This document shows, in pieces, positions 1 through 9,074 of a stretch of 64,000 nt of DNA (position 1 is its first letter; each line of letters starts with the position of its first letter). Location: the NCBI GenBank assembly GCA_016934315.1, contig JAFGSY010000035.1, positions 1-64,000 of the forward strand, written 5' to 3'. Both the position numbers and the translations under genes were made by a program. The notes under the pieces were generated by a model, which saw only the letters and a program-made list of their open reading frames with translations, ran no database searches and had not been told where the DNA came from. The stretch comes from Candidatus Anaeroferrophillus wilburensis (GTDB lineage: Bacteria; Desulfobacterota; Anaeroferrophillalia; Anaeroferrophillales; Anaeroferrophillaceae).

Positions 1-61
1 TTATTCTATATAGGCGTTTTATAAAAGCTTTGCCATCTAACCAAAAGAGAAGGGGGATAGT

Positions 62-1969
62 ATGGGTAAGTATGACGAGCTGTTTCGGCAATCGATTGAA
101 TCTCCGGATGAGTACTGGGCTGCCGCCGCGGAGGATGTGAAGTGGGTGAAAAAGTGGGACAAGGTGCTTGATGATTATGGTAAACCTTATTTTTATCGTT
201 GGTTTACCGGCGGTGAGCTGAATACCTGCTATAATGCCATTGACTACCATGTGGAAACCGGCCGGGGCGAGCAGGTGGCGATTATCTATGATAGTCCGCA
301 AACCAATACCGTCAAAAAATTTACCTATAAAGAGCTGCAGGATCTGGTGGCCCGTTTTGCCGGAGCTCTCACCGCCCAGGGACTGGGTAAGGGCGATACG
401 GCTATCATCTACATGCCGATGATTCCCGAAACAGTGATTGCCATGCTGGCCTGCGCCCGGATCGGGGCGGTGCATTCCGTCGTCTTCGGTGGTTTTGCTC
501 CCAATGAGCTGGCGATCCGGATTAATGATGCCAAGCCGAAACTGATACTCTCCGCTTCCTGCGGTCTGGAAGGGGCCACCAAAGTCATTCCTTACAAGCC
601 GCTGCTGGACAAGGCCATTGAGCTGGCCGAAGCGAAACCGGAAAAATGCATTATATTCCAGCGGCCCCAGGTGCAGTCTGAGCTGATCTCCGGGCGCGAT
701 CTGGACTGGAACGAAGTGGTTGCTGCTGCCAAGCCGGTTGGCTGTACCACCGTGGCGGCGACCGATCCTCTCTACATCCTTTATACCTCCGGGACCACCG
801 GGATTCCCAAAGGGGTGGTGCGCGACAACGGCGGCCATGTGGTGGCCCTGAAGCAGAGTATGCGCCAAGTCTACAACGTCGAACCCGGCGATGTCTACTG
901 GGCGGCGTCTGACGTCGGCTGGGTTGTTGGACACTCTTATATTGTCTATGCCCCCCTGTTCCTGGGTTGTACGACGATTCTTTATGAAGGAAAACCGATC
1001 GGTACTCCCGATGCCGGCGCGTTCTGGCGGGTGATTTCCGAGCATCAGGTCAAAGTACTCTTTACCGCCCCCACCGCCTTTCGGGCGATCAAAAAGGAAG
1101 ATCCCAACGGCGAACTGCTGAAAAAATATGATCTTTCCTGCTTCAAGTATCTCTTCCTCGCTGGCGAGCGTTTGGATCCCGACACCTATCACTGGGCATC
1201 CGACCTGCTGGGAATTCCGGTGATCGACCACTGGTGGCAGACGGAGACCGGCTGGGCGATTGCCGGCAACTGTCTGGGCATTGAGCAGTTTCCCATCAAG
1301 CCCGGCTCGCCGACGAAACGGGTGCCAGGTTTTAACGTCCAGATTGTTGATGCTGACGGTAAGGAACTGGGGCCCAATACCGAGGGAATTGTTACCATCA
1401 AGCTGCCGCTGCCGCCCGGCTGCCTGCCAACCCTCTGGCAGCAGGATGAGCGCTTCAAGGAATCCTATGTCAGCATGTATCCCGGTTACTACTTCACCGG
1501 TGATGGCGGCTACATCGATGAAGATGGCTACGTCTATATCATGGGCCGGGTCGATGATGTCATCAATGTTGCCGGGCACCGTTTGTCAACCGGCGGCATG
1601 GAGGAGATTGTTGCCACCCATCCGGATGTCGCTGAGTGCGCGGTACTTGGAGTACAGGATGACCTGAAGGGCCAGGTGCCCCTTGGCTTCTTTGTTCTCA
1701 AAGCCGGGGTGACCAAAGATCCGGATATGATAGCCAAGGAGCTGGTGCAGATGGTTCGTGATCAGATTGGCGCGGTGGCCTGCTTCCGCCAGGCGACGGT
1801 GGTACCGCGGCTGCCGAAAACCCGTTCCGGCAAAATTCTTCGGGGAACCATGCGCAAGATTGCAGACAACGAGGATTTCCGGATGCCGTCAACCATCGAT
1901 GATCCAACCGTCCTCGATGAAATTGCCGTAGCAGTCCAGCCGCTTGGCTATGGTAAGGCGAAAAAATGA
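62..1969 (+). CDS. prpE: Propionyl-CoA synthetase / acetyl-CoA synthetase family AMP-forming ligase
   Basis: This 635-residue ANL-superfamily enzyme activates a short-chain carboxylate (propionate or acetate) to its CoA thioester through an acyl-adenylate. The P-loop-like motif TSGTTGIPKG sits near residues 240-250. It is followed by RDNGGHVVAL, a signature closer to PrpE/ACSS3 than to classical Acs. WWQTETGW (A5), YFTGDGG (A7) and the C-terminal lysine motif KTRSGKILRG (about residue 590) are all present, so the enzyme looks complete. AAGGGGG upstream of the ATG supports the start. A bidirectional terminator follows and the next gene is convergent, so this is the last or only gene of its unit. 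The choice of propionate over acetate is inferred from motif resemblance. Confidence 0.9.
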   Translation: MGKYDELFRQSIESPDEYWAAAAEDVKWVKKWDKVLDDYGKPYFYRWFTGGELNTCYNAIDYHVETGRGEQVAIIYDSPQTNTVKKFTYKELQDLVARFAGALTAQGLGKGDTAIIYMPMIPETVIAMLACARIGAVHSVVFGGFAPNELAIRINDAKPKLILSASCGLEGATKVIPYKPLLDKAIELAEAKPEKCIIFQRPQVQSELISGRDLDWNEVVAAAKPVGCTTVAATDPLYILYTSGTTGIPKGVVRDNGGHVVALKQSMRQVYNVEPGDVYWAASDVGWVVGHSYIVYAPLFLGCTTILYEGKPIGTPDAGAFWRVISEHQVKVLFTAPTAFRAIKKEDPNGELLKKYDLSCFKYLFLAGERLDPDTYHWASDLLGIPVIDHWWQTETGWAIAGNCLGIEQFPIKPGSPTKRVPGFNVQIVDADGKELGPNTEGIVTIKLPLPPGCLPTLWQQDERFKESYVSMYPGYYFTGDGGYIDEDGYVYIMGRVDDVINVAGHRLSTGGMEEIVATHPDVAECAVLGVQDDLKGQVPLGFFVLKAGVTKDPDMIAKELVQMVRDQIGAVACFRQATVVPRLPKTRSGKILRGTMRKIADNEDFRMPSTIDDPTVLDEIAVAVQPLGYGKAKK

Positions 1970-2066
1970 GAAAATGAAAAGGGACGTTGTTGAGTTATGG
2001 TTTTGTTGCGGCGACGGTTGCTCACGCCGCGACAGGGTAAGGTCATAACCTGATCCATTGTTAAAA

Positions 2067-2096
2067 ACGCCGGGGTTTTCCCCGGCGTTTTTTTTG
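2067..2096. terminator. Bidirectional intrinsic terminator
   Basis: A GC-rich hairpin (AACGCCGGGG, loop TTTT, then CCCCGGCGTT) runs into a T-tract on the plus strand and has an A-tract before it. It can therefore end both the ligase transcript and the convergent minus-strand methyltransferase transcript that stops at 2103. Confidence 0.85.
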
Positions 2097-2102
2097 GCTA
2101 TT

Positions 2103-3098
2103 TTATTTCCTGGTCAGCAGGAGGCCCTGGTATTCGGCCACGTGGTCGTAAAATTCCAGGAGAATTTCCTGGGCTTCGGAGGTGGGTCGGCCGGTGGTCA
2201 GGAGATAATTTATTTCGTCATCAAAGCGAACCTCAAGCATCTCCATCAGGTGGAAACGCTGGATCTGAAATCCGGCGATCCTGGCAACGGCGTCCAGGTG
2301 ATCAAAACGGATCGTGTATTCATCATGATCCTTAAGTCGGATCTGCCGGGGGTTTTTATCCTGCCGGTCATAGGTTTGCAACTGGACGGAAAAGGGATAG
2401 GGAAGTTCTGTATCCGCCCCATGTTCGGTAATGAATGCGCGTTGAATGCCAGTCTTTCCCAGCTGCTCGACGAAAGCGAGGGCACCGAGATTCAGGTTGA
2501 AGCGTGCCGGCAGGTCATCAATTGCCAGGTTGTAAGTGGTGATCAGGCGGCCGACTTCGGCAAGCAGGGCCTCGCCCTCCAGGGTTGCCAGGGTCTCCGG
2601 GGGTGCGGCTGCACAAGTGCTGCCATGGGTCAGATGGGGTGCCAGCTCCTGCCGGTCAATATTGGTTGCGGTGGGAAAATCGCCGATGATCTCGTTGGCA
2701 ATCAGCAGATCGACCGGCCGCCTGACCGTTGGCAGAAAGGCAAAGATATCCTGGCAGATGAAGTCTGCCACCTGATGGCGTAAAGTCTTTTGCTGCTGTT
2801 GCAAAAGAAAGTGTGAAATATCAACCATGGTCAGCCGCCGCGGACTGACAACCTGCAGCAGGCCGGCCATCAGGGAGCCGTAGCCGCCGCCCACTTCAAT
2901 AATCTCATCGGCCTGCTCAGCAAGATCGGTATGCTTGCTGATAAAGGATGCGACGCGAGAACCATAGGCCGCCGGCTTTTCCAGAGCCCTGGCATAGGCT
3001 GAATCCGCCGTGGCCAGACTTTGGCAGATGGTTAACTCCCACAGGAGGCTGGGATTTTCGGAGCAGTAGAATGCTTCAGTCCGGTTGATTTGTGCCAT
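2103..3098 (-). CDS. Class I SAM-dependent methyltransferase, substrate unknown
   Basis: A 331-residue protein with a Rossmann methyltransferase core. Motif I reads EVGGGYGSLMAGLL at about residues 68-81, followed by the acidic strand TMVDIS (about residues 93-98). The second half has no motif I recognise. The start lies 2 bases after the stop of the upstream HIT gene, so the two are probably translationally coupled. I see no membrane segment or signal peptide. The substrate cannot be told from sequence. The methyltransferase assignment rests on motif I and overall topology, not on a recognised subfamily. Confidence 0.65.
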   Translation of the reverse strand: MAQINRTEAFYCSENPSLLWELTICQSLATADSAYARALEKPAAYGSRVASFISKHTDLAEQADEIIEVGGGYGSLMAGLLQVVSPRRLTMVDISHFLLQQQQKTLRHQVADFICQDIFAFLPTVRRPVDLLIANEIIGDFPTATNIDRQELAPHLTHGSTCAAAPPETLATLEGEALLAEVGRLITTYNLAIDDLPARFNLNLGALAFVEQLGKTGIQRAFITEHGADTELPYPFSVQLQTYDRQDKNPRQIRLKDHDEYTIRFDHLDAVARIAGFQIQRFHLMEMLEVRFDDEINYLLTTGRPTSEAQEILLEFYDHVAEYQGLLLTRK

Positions 3099-3100
3099 AA

Positions 3101-3436
3101 TCAGCCACGCAGCTGGCGGCCGCCGATCAGGTGGTAATGGACATGGAAGACCACCTGTCCCCCCTCCTTATTGGTATTGACCAGGGTTCGGTAGCCGCTT
3201 TCGGCAACGTCGAACTGCCGGGCTAGCATTTTGACTGCTTTATGCACCTCACCGACAATCTCCATCTCCTCATCAGGAATATCATTCAAGGTGGGATAAT
3301 GTTTTTTAGGTACAATCAGCAGATGGATCGGGGCTTTTGGATTGATGTCCTTGAAAGCCAGCAGATGCTCGTTTTCATAAACGATATCAGCGGGAATGGT
3401 ACGGGCGATAATGTTGCAGAACAGGCAGTCACTCAT
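3101..3436 (-). CDS. HIT family nucleotide-binding hydrolase (HinT-like)
   Basis: A 111-residue cytosolic histidine-triad protein of typical HinT length. It starts CLFCNII, which carries the family's zinc-type cysteine pair, and ends with the catalytic triad HVHYHLIGG (H-x-H-x-H). HinT proteins hydrolyse purine nucleoside phosphoramidates and aminoacyl-adenylates. I chose the internal ATG at 3436 because GGAGG lies just upstream; an 11-codon longer reading frame exists but lacks a ribosome site. It sits between a DUF89 gene upstream and the methyltransferase downstream on the same strand. Confidence 0.88.
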   Translation of the reverse strand: MSDCLFCNIIARTIPADIVYENEHLLAFKDINPKAPIHLLIVPKKHYPTLNDIPDEEMEIVGEVHKAVKMLARQFDVAESGYRTLVNTNKEGGQVVFHVHYHLIGGRQLRG

Positions 3437-3480
3437 GTTTTCCTCCTTCGAGACAATCTTATCCAGCATGACCGATTAGC

Positions 3481-4347
3481 TTATTTCGGGTTGTGATAGG
3501 CGAAAATAGTGCTGCCGGCCGGCACCCCCAGATCTTCGGCCACCACCTGGCATTTGCACTGCAGCAGAAAAAAGAGGGACCGATCACAGTGGTTCAGGGA
3601 TTCATAGTTTCCCTGTCCTTTGGCGATCACCAGTGAAGCAGCAGCAAACCAGTCCGCCATCTCTGAATTCATCTCTTCCAGCAGCAGGGCCGGCGCATGA
3701 CTGCCGCTGGAGATCACCCGGGCCACCTCGGACATCCCCACCTGACGGGCATCATCCAGGGTGACATCATTGATGATCGGGGATTCCCGGACGGCAAAAA
3801 CAATCTTAAGATGGGGGTGCAGTTCCTTCATGATGGTGATGAAAATCTTGTCGGCAACAATTTCCCCTGCATTGTCACCAATGTAGAGCAGTGTCGAGGT
3901 TGCTGCCAGCTGTTTTTGGAACAGGGAGAAATCATCGCGGGCAAAGGTGTTGCTCTGCTGGCAGGAAAGTTCTTTGGCGGCTTGGAAACCATCATGGCGA
4001 ACGCCGAAATCGATGAGATTGCCGTTGATGGCCAGGGCGGCGGCGCTGCGCAGCCGGTCGGGAGCATGGTTAATCTGCTGCATGAGCGCAGGCAGCGCCA
4101 GCAGGGCTTCGCGGTTTGACTGGTATTTCAGTTCCCGATAGGGATCGGCGACCCCGGTTTCCCGGGCAATGATGCCGTAGACGGTTTGGGAGATCTCCGG
4201 TGGCGTCAGTTCCAGCGGCAGCGACGGCAAGGCGGCCATTACCAGACCCATAATGCGCTTCTGCTCGGCTTCATCACCGGTTGTCAGGCGTAGCGTTGCC
4301 AGGGTCTGGCGTAAAAAACAAGGATAGCAGTCAAGATAGGTACGCAT
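3481..4347 (-). CDS. DUF89 / ARMT1-like metal-dependent damage-control phosphatase
   Basis: A 288-residue DUF89 protein. Visible family marks are the N-terminal DCYPCFLRQ, NGNLIDF mid-protein, YIGDNAGE (metal-binding Asp and Glu; the family's subfamily-defining DN pair) and the C-terminal KGQGNYESL. Characterised DUF89 proteins are Co/Mn/Ni-dependent phosphatases that remove harmful phosphometabolites. The exact substrate here is unknown. The gene runs in the same direction as the HIT and methyltransferase genes, with about 45 bases to the HIT start. Upstream lies a period-7 repeat region. Confidence 0.82.
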   Translation of the reverse strand: MRTYLDCYPCFLRQTLATLRLTTGDEAEQKRIMGLVMAALPSLPLELTPPEISQTVYGIIARETGVADPYRELKYQSNREALLALPALMQQINHAPDRLRSAAALAINGNLIDFGVRHDGFQAAKELSCQQSNTFARDDFSLFQKQLAATSTLLYIGDNAGEIVADKIFITIMKELHPHLKIVFAVRESPIINDVTLDDARQVGMSEVARVISSGSHAPALLLEEMNSEMADWFAAASLVIAKGQGNYESLNHCDRSLFFLLQCKCQVVAEDLGVPAGSTIFAYHNPK

Positions 4348-4355
4348 ATGAATGA

Positions 4356-4550
4356 ACGGTGTACGGTATACGGTTGACGATGCAAGGTTAAAGGTTCAAG
4401 GTACAAGGCTCAAGGGTGGACGGTAGACGGTGAACGGTTTGTGTCGCAGGGTGGCAAGCAGCAGAGGGCGATAACAAATTTCCATACACCTTACACTTTT
4501 TGTGCCTATCGCCTATCGCCTTTTACCTTTTACCGTATACCTTACACCGT
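4356..4550. repeat. Period-7 degenerate repeat in two inverted arms
   Basis: From 4356 to 4440 the sequence reads as about twelve successive 7-base units of form AMGGTNN (ACGGTGT, ACGGTAT, ACGGTTG, AAGGTTA, AAGGTTC, AAGGTAC and so on; one unit has 8 bases). From 4482 to 4550 the same units occur in reverse complement, ending on the ilvD stop codon. About 40 unique bases separate the arms. The arms are too degenerate to form one perfect hairpin. Related blocks occur at 21561, 25864, 28379 and 29565. Confidence 0.8.
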
Positions 4551-6208
4551 TATTTAAACACGGCACCGGTGTTGGCTGAAGTTACCAGCCGGGCATAGCG
4601 GGCCATGTAGCCGGTGGTAATCTTGGATGGCAGCGGTTGCCAGTTTGATCGCCGCTCGGCCAGCACATCATCCGCCACCTTCAGGGTCAAGGTTTTTCGG
4701 GGGATATCGATGGCGATCAGATCACCCTCCTCCACCAGGCCGATGGTGCCGCCTTCGGCGGCCTCGGGGGAGATGTGGCCAATGGCCGCCCCGCGGGTGC
4801 CGCCGGAAAATCTGCCGTCGGTCAGCAGGGCCACGTCCCGGTCCAGACCGACGCCGGCAATCGCTGCGGTGGGCGATAGCATTTCCCGCATTCCCGGTCC
4901 TCCCTTCGGCCCTTCATAGCGGATAACCACCACATCGCCGGGGTTGATATCGCGATCCATAATGGCGGCAAAAGCATCCTCTTCCGAGTTGAAAACCCGG
5001 GCCGGTCCCTCATGGACCAGCATTTCCGAAGCTACTGCCGATTGCTTGACTACTGCTCCGTCCGGGGCCAGGTTGCCATGCAGGACAGCCAGACCACCAG
5101 TGGGATGGTAGGGGTGTGCCAAGGGGCGGATGACATGCTGATCGCGTACTGCCGCCTTTTGCAGATTCTCCTCGACGGTTTTTCCGGTGGCGGTCAGGCA
5201 ATCAGTATGCAGCAGGCCGGCGGCGGCCAGTTCCTTCATAATTCCCGGGATACCGCCGGCCGCGTGCAGATCCTCAATGTGGTGCGGGCCTCCCGGTGAC
5301 ATGTTGCACAGGTGGGGAACCCGTTCGCCGATATCGTTAAAGTGGTTCAGGGGCAGGGGCAGGCCCGCCTCATGGGCGATCGCCGGCAGGTGGAGCGAGG
5401 TGTTGGTGGAGCCGCCGAAAGCCATGTCAACGGCGATCGCATTGGCAAAGGCTTTGGCCGTCAGCAGTCGGCGGAAGGTTATGCCCTGTTCCACCAGAGC
5501 GAGAATCTGCCAGCCGGTTTCCTTGGCCAGCCGGATGCGGGCCGCTTCCACCGCCGGAATGGTGCCATTGCCTGGCAGGGCAATGCCCAAGGCTTCGGTG
5601 AGGCAGTTCATTGAGTTGGCGGTAAACATCCCGCTGCAGGAGCCGGCTCCGGGGCAGGCGGTATTTTCCAATTCGGCCAGCTGTTCGGCAGAGATCTCCC
5701 CGACCTTGAATTTTCCCATTCCTTCGAAGACGGTGATCAGATCAACGGTCTGCTGATGGCAGGAACCGGCCAGCATGGCGCCGCCGCTGATGACAATGGC
5801 CGGAATATCAAGGCGGGCGGCTGCCATGATCATTCCTGGGACGATTTTATCGCAGTTGGGGATGAGGACCAAGCCGTCAAAAGGGTAGGCGGTGGCCATC
5901 AGTTCGACGGAATCGGCAATCAGCTCCCGCGACCCGAGGGAATATTTCATCCCCTGGTGCCCCATGGCGATGCCGTCGCAGACGCCGATGGTGGGAAACT
6001 CCATCGGCGTGCCGCCGGCCATCCGAATGCCAGCTTTGACCGCTTCGCTGATGCGGTCAAGATGAATGTGGCCGGGAATGACTTCGTTGGCGGCATTGGC
6101 AACGCCGATCAACGGCCGCTGCAGCTCTTCATCGGTATAACCCATCGCCTTGAAGAGGGAACGATGGGGGGCCCGTTCAAAACCTTTTTTCATCATGTCG
6201 GAACGCAT
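4550..6208 (-). CDS. ilvD: Dihydroxy-acid dehydratase
   Basis: A full-length (552 residue) IlvD/Edd-family enzyme that dehydrates 2,3-dihydroxy-isovalerate and 2,3-dihydroxy-3-methylvalerate in valine, isoleucine and leucine synthesis. The iron-sulfur cysteines appear as [19 protein letters not shown] and [17 protein letters not shown]. The C-terminal GRFSGGTRG segment is also present. An AGGAGA site precedes the ATG. No other ilv gene is adjacent, so it appears to stand alone. Its 3' end abuts the inverted period-7 repeat. Confidence 0.96.
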   Translation of the reverse strand: MRSDMMKKGFERAPHRSLFKAMGYTDEELQRPLIGVANAANEVIPGHIHLDRISEAVKAGIRMAGGTPMEFPTIGVCDGIAMGHQGMKYSLGSRELIADSVELMATAYPFDGLVLIPNCDKIVPGMIMAAARLDIPAIVISGGAMLAGSCHQQTVDLITVFEGMGKFKVGEISAEQLAELENTACPGAGSCSGMFTANSMNCLTEALGIALPGNGTIPAVEAARIRLAKETGWQILALVEQGITFRRLLTAKAFANAIAVDMAFGGSTNTSLHLPAIAHEAGLPLPLNHFNDIGERVPHLCNMSPGGPHHIEDLHAAGGIPGIMKELAAAGLLHTDCLTATGKTVEENLQKAAVRDQHVIRPLAHPYHPTGGLAVLHGNLAPDGAVVKQSAVASEMLVHEGPARVFNSEEDAFAAIMDRDINPGDVVVIRYEGPKGGPGMREMLSPTAAIAGVGLDRDVALLTDGRFSGGTRGAAIGHISPEAAEGGTIGLVEEGDLIAIDIPRKTLTLKVADDVLAERRSNWQPLPSKITTGYMARYARLVTSANTGAVFK

Positions 6209-6260
6209 ATTTTTCTCCTATGCTGCCAAGGAGCGAACTGCTTCCAGAAGGGGTGTAGTG

Positions 6261-7418
6261 CTACTCAGCCAGAGGGACAGCCACACAGCCGGCCGGCATC
6301 GGGGTGATGGAATCCCGAAGATGGGCAAATGCCCCGTCCTGGCCGAAAAAGTCGGTAACCACCGCTTCACCAACTGGTGGGCCGAGGGCAAAGCCGAGCA
6401 GCGAGCCATCTACCGGATCAACAACCTTTGCTGCCGCCTGGCGCAGCACCAGGGGCAGTCCGCTGACCATGCCGCTTTTAAGACCGGCGGCCAACAGGAT
6501 GGTTCCCTGATCATCACCGGGGTTGATCGTACACCACCATGGCGACGTCATAACCAGCTGGATGAGCGGTATCGGCTGCCGGGGGACAAAGGTCCGGGGG
6601 CGTCGAGGGTCCGCGGGATCATGAAACGGGAAAGAAGCGATCGGGGAAGCCGACTGGGCGTCAAGAATGGTCACCAGATAGTGTGCATATGGAGATCCGG
6701 CGGTTTCCGTGAGCAGAAAAATCAACTGGGCGAGCGGCAGGTTGTCAGCCAGTTGCAGCCAATCTTTCGTCTGGCCAACAAGATCATCCACGGTGTTGGT
6801 CTGCCAACTGTCAGGTCTGGGTGGAATCAGATCGGCCGGCAACAGGTTCAACGGCAGTTCCCGTTCCAGTTCAAGGGTCAGTTGGCTGACGATATGCGGC
6901 CGGAGGATGGCTGCCCGGCTGGGGAAGAATATTCCCCGGCGGCGTAAAACCGGCGGCATGCGTTCCTCTTTTTCAACCAGCGGCTCTTCGCTCAAGGCGC
7001 CACCGACCTGCTGCATCTCCCGGGGATAGTCAGGGATCGCCTGGTTTGCCGGCGGCACTGCGGTCATATCAGTGCCGACAGCTGGTTCAACCGGGGCTGT
7101 TTCAAGGGGTTGCAGCAGGGCACTGCGGTAGGGCTGGAAGTTTCCCCGACGAAAAACATCCAAGGGGATCCAGGTGCCGGAAGAAGGACTGCTCTCCGGG
7201 CTGTCATTGCCGGAGGTCACCACTTTGACATAAACGATGCCTTTTACTTCCATGGTTTCCAGCGGTTCCTCTCCAGCCGCCGGCTGAAAGCTGTCAATCT
7301 CCCGGTGGGGCATGAAGGGGATGCGGGTGCAGGCTGAAAAGAGGAGCATGCTGCCAACCAGCAGCAACATGATGAGCGCCAAACCGGGCAGATAGCGATG
7401 GTAGGGAGAAGAATTCAT
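6261..7418 (-). CDS. Envelope lipoprotein with C-terminal FlgT-C-like module
   Basis: A 385-residue predicted lipoprotein. A hydrophobic signal (about residues 10-29) ends in LLFSAC, giving a lipidated Cys30. The middle is proline-rich and probably disordered. The C-terminus (GLKSGMVSGLPLVLRQ ... EAVVTDFFGQDGAFAH) resembles the end of the neighbouring lipoprotein (GRLSGLQMGQKLRVYA ... KVADFFGMDGAICE). This suggests a shared beta-rich module like the C-terminal domain of FlgT-type surface proteins. That domain label is inference. The internal ATG at 7418 follows GGAG. It lies downstream of the paralogue on the same strand. Function unknown. Confidence 0.7.
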   Translation of the reverse strand: MNSSPYHRYLPGLALIMLLLVGSMLLFSACTRIPFMPHREIDSFQPAAGEEPLETMEVKGIVYVKVVTSGNDSPESSPSSGTWIPLDVFRRGNFQPYRSALLQPLETAPVEPAVGTDMTAVPPANQAIPDYPREMQQVGGALSEEPLVEKEERMPPVLRRRGIFFPSRAAILRPHIVSQLTLELERELPLNLLPADLIPPRPDSWQTNTVDDLVGQTKDWLQLADNLPLAQLIFLLTETAGSPYAHYLVTILDAQSASPIASFPFHDPADPRRPRTFVPRQPIPLIQLVMTSPWWCTINPGDDQGTILLAAGLKSGMVSGLPLVLRQAAAKVVDPVDGSLLGFALGPPVGEAVVTDFFGQDGAFAHLRDSITPMPAGCVAVPLAE

Positions 7419-7430
7419 AAGCTCCATAAA

Positions 7431-7468
7431 CAAAAGCAGAGTATCAGCGTTGGAATACCCTGCTTTTG
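7431..7468 (-). other. Long hairpin in the leader between two lipoprotein genes
   Basis: CAAAAGCAG pairs perfectly with CTGCTTTTG (9 bp) and is extended inward by GTAT/ATAC across one mismatch. On the minus strand it ends in TTTTGTTT just before the start region of the downstream lipoprotein. It could act as a weak terminator or an intercistronic processing site. Confidence 0.55.
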
Positions 7469-7499
7469 CGGCCTGTCTGTTTATTCATGGGGAAACAAT

Positions 7500-7578
7500 G
7501 TTGATGGCTTTGTAACAACCCAACTACGGTGCCATCCCGTTTTTGCGGCACAGTGCCGGTTTGTTATGAGTTCATCAC
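7500..7578. repeat. Dispersed intergenic repeat, copy A
   Basis: The 79-base stretch begins GTTGATGGCTTTGTAACAA and ends ATGAGTTCATCAC. The same two borders enclose 57877-58044, and the first border recurs at 9643. Inside lies TACGGTGCCATCC, the reverse complement of the core shared with 9674, 43150 and 45015. No coding capacity was seen. Confidence 0.6.
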
Positions 7579-7607
7579 TGCTTCCCATGAAAGAATTTGT
7601 TGGATGT

Positions 7608-8885
7608 TTATTCCACAGCTTTGACCATATCAGCTACCGCAAAACCTTTGCCGGAGACGGTTTCGCAGATGGCCCCGTCCATGCCGAAGAAGTCTGCAAC
7701 CTTGACGATGCCCTTCATTGCCCCCTGGGCTTTGCCCAGCGACATTTTGGTGGCCGGATCCATTACATCGCTGCCTTCGGCGTACACCCGCAACTTCTGC
7801 CCCATCTGCAAGCCGCTGAGCCGGCCGGCATTGAGAAATATTCTGCCTTGGTCCACCTTGACGACACGGGAATACCAGTCGATCAGGCTGATGTTGCGGG
7901 CCAAATCGCTGACCACCTGATCGATATCGGGCGTCGAAGTGAAGCTGTTGCCCTGAATGGCGTAGGTCTTGAGGGCGTAGCCGGAAGATACGTCAATAAT
8001 TTCGAGATCCAGCTGGTAATTTCCCTCGCCGCCGGCTTGGGGGGGTGCCATATACTGGACCTGTTCAAAAGCAACCACATGGGCGCCCATCTCCCGCCCG
8101 AGTTTGGCCAGTTTGGTTTTGATGTCCATGGGGTCGGCAAACAGCTGGTTGCTGCCGGCATAGGAGCTGACCGCTTCTTTGGGCAGCAGCTGAACGCCGG
8201 CGGCGGCAGCGATTTTATTGTAGATCTGCTGACTGAAAGTATCCATGGGGACAGCGCTCAAGCCTCGGTGGGGATATTGGACAAGAAAGACTGCCTTGCG
8301 TTTGATTCCCTGAAAGTCAAAGGGGGTTGCCATTGCCTGAGTCGGGACAAACGCAGGGCTCTGGGGGGCGGCCGCCATGGCAGCACCACCATATGCCCCC
8401 GCCTGGTACTGGCTGGCATCGTAGGTTGAACCATAGGCGGGAGCCTGGTACTGGCCGGCCGGCGGCGCATAGGCTGGACTGCCGTAGGCGCCATAGCTAT
8501 TGGCACCGTATGCCGGCATGGCCGCCGGCTGCTGATATGCTTGTGCTGGTTGTCCGGGATAGCCCGATGCCCCATAGGTAGGCTGCTGATAAGCCGGGGG
8601 TGTGGTGGTGGCTGGCATGCCGTAGTTGTATGCGTTATACGGTGCAGTCTGAGCGCCGTACTGCTGGGCGGCGGCTTGATCCCATGGTTGGGCGGCACCC
8701 GTACTGCCATAGTTGTTGACGCCGCTGTATTGAGGCTGCTCCACCGCGTTCCCGCTGGTTTCCTGGACTACCGGTTCATCCTGCTCCACCTTTTTATCGC
8801 CAAAGAACGGTATCCGCCAGCCGCATCCAGAAACAACCAGTAAACTAACCAGCATCAGAGCCAGAAACCATTTCCGCATCATCAC
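7608..8885 (-). CDS. Envelope lipoprotein with Tyr/Ala/Pro/Gln-rich linker and FlgT-C-like end
   Basis: A 425-residue lipoprotein: a signal anchor then LVVSGC gives a lipidated Cys21. Residues about 55-185 are a low-complexity tract of Tyr, Ala, Gly, Pro and Gln with recurrent AYG, YGA and AYQQP motifs and almost no charge. A folded region follows (about 190-425) with a CsgG/FlgT-like feel: a segment on keeping a protein version of 'extracytoplasmic stress' proteins is not identifiable, but the end (GRLSGLQMGQKLRVYA) matches the next gene's C-terminus. GGGGG precedes three tandem ATGs, and the first has the best spacing. It is divergent from porC. Function unknown; a surface or periplasmic spacer role is inference. 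Confidence 0.72.
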   Translation of the reverse strand: MMMRKWFLALMLVSLLVVSGCGWRIPFFGDKKVEQDEPVVQETSGNAVEQPQYSGVNNYGSTGAAQPWDQAAAQQYGAQTAPYNAYNYGMPATTTPPAYQQPTYGASGYPGQPAQAYQQPAAMPAYGANSYGAYGSPAYAPPAGQYQAPAYGSTYDASQYQAGAYGGAAMAAAPQSPAFVPTQAMATPFDFQGIKRKAVFLVQYPHRGLSAVPMDTFSQQIYNKIAAAAGVQLLPKEAVSSYAGSNQLFADPMDIKTKLAKLGREMGAHVVAFEQVQYMAPPQAGGEGNYQLDLEIIDVSSGYALKTYAIQGNSFTSTPDIDQVVSDLARNISLIDWYSRVVKVDQGRIFLNAGRLSGLQMGQKLRVYAEGSDVMDPATKMSLGKAQGAMKGIVKVADFFGMDGAICETVSGKGFAVADMVKAVE

Positions 8886-9074
8886 TTTCCCCCTTTGTCA
8901 GGTTAACGCATCACATATCGTACTTTCTATTTCTATGCTAATCGTTGGCTATCTCATAGAATGGTGTTTTTTTCAAGGCTTTTTCTCTTGATTTTTCCCT
9001 CCTGCTCATCTAGTTTTGCAAGAGATAGGACGTTGTACATTCATGCTGACAGGTTGGCTAGTAAGGAGTTGCAG

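Noticed and set aside
4356-4550. Possible CRISPR array
   Set aside because: Units are 7 bases, degenerate and contiguous, with no spacers and no cas genes.
8961-9074. N-terminal extension of PorC
   Set aside because: A hydrophobic lead would suggest export, but PorC is cytosolic and the AAGGAG site fits the internal GTG.
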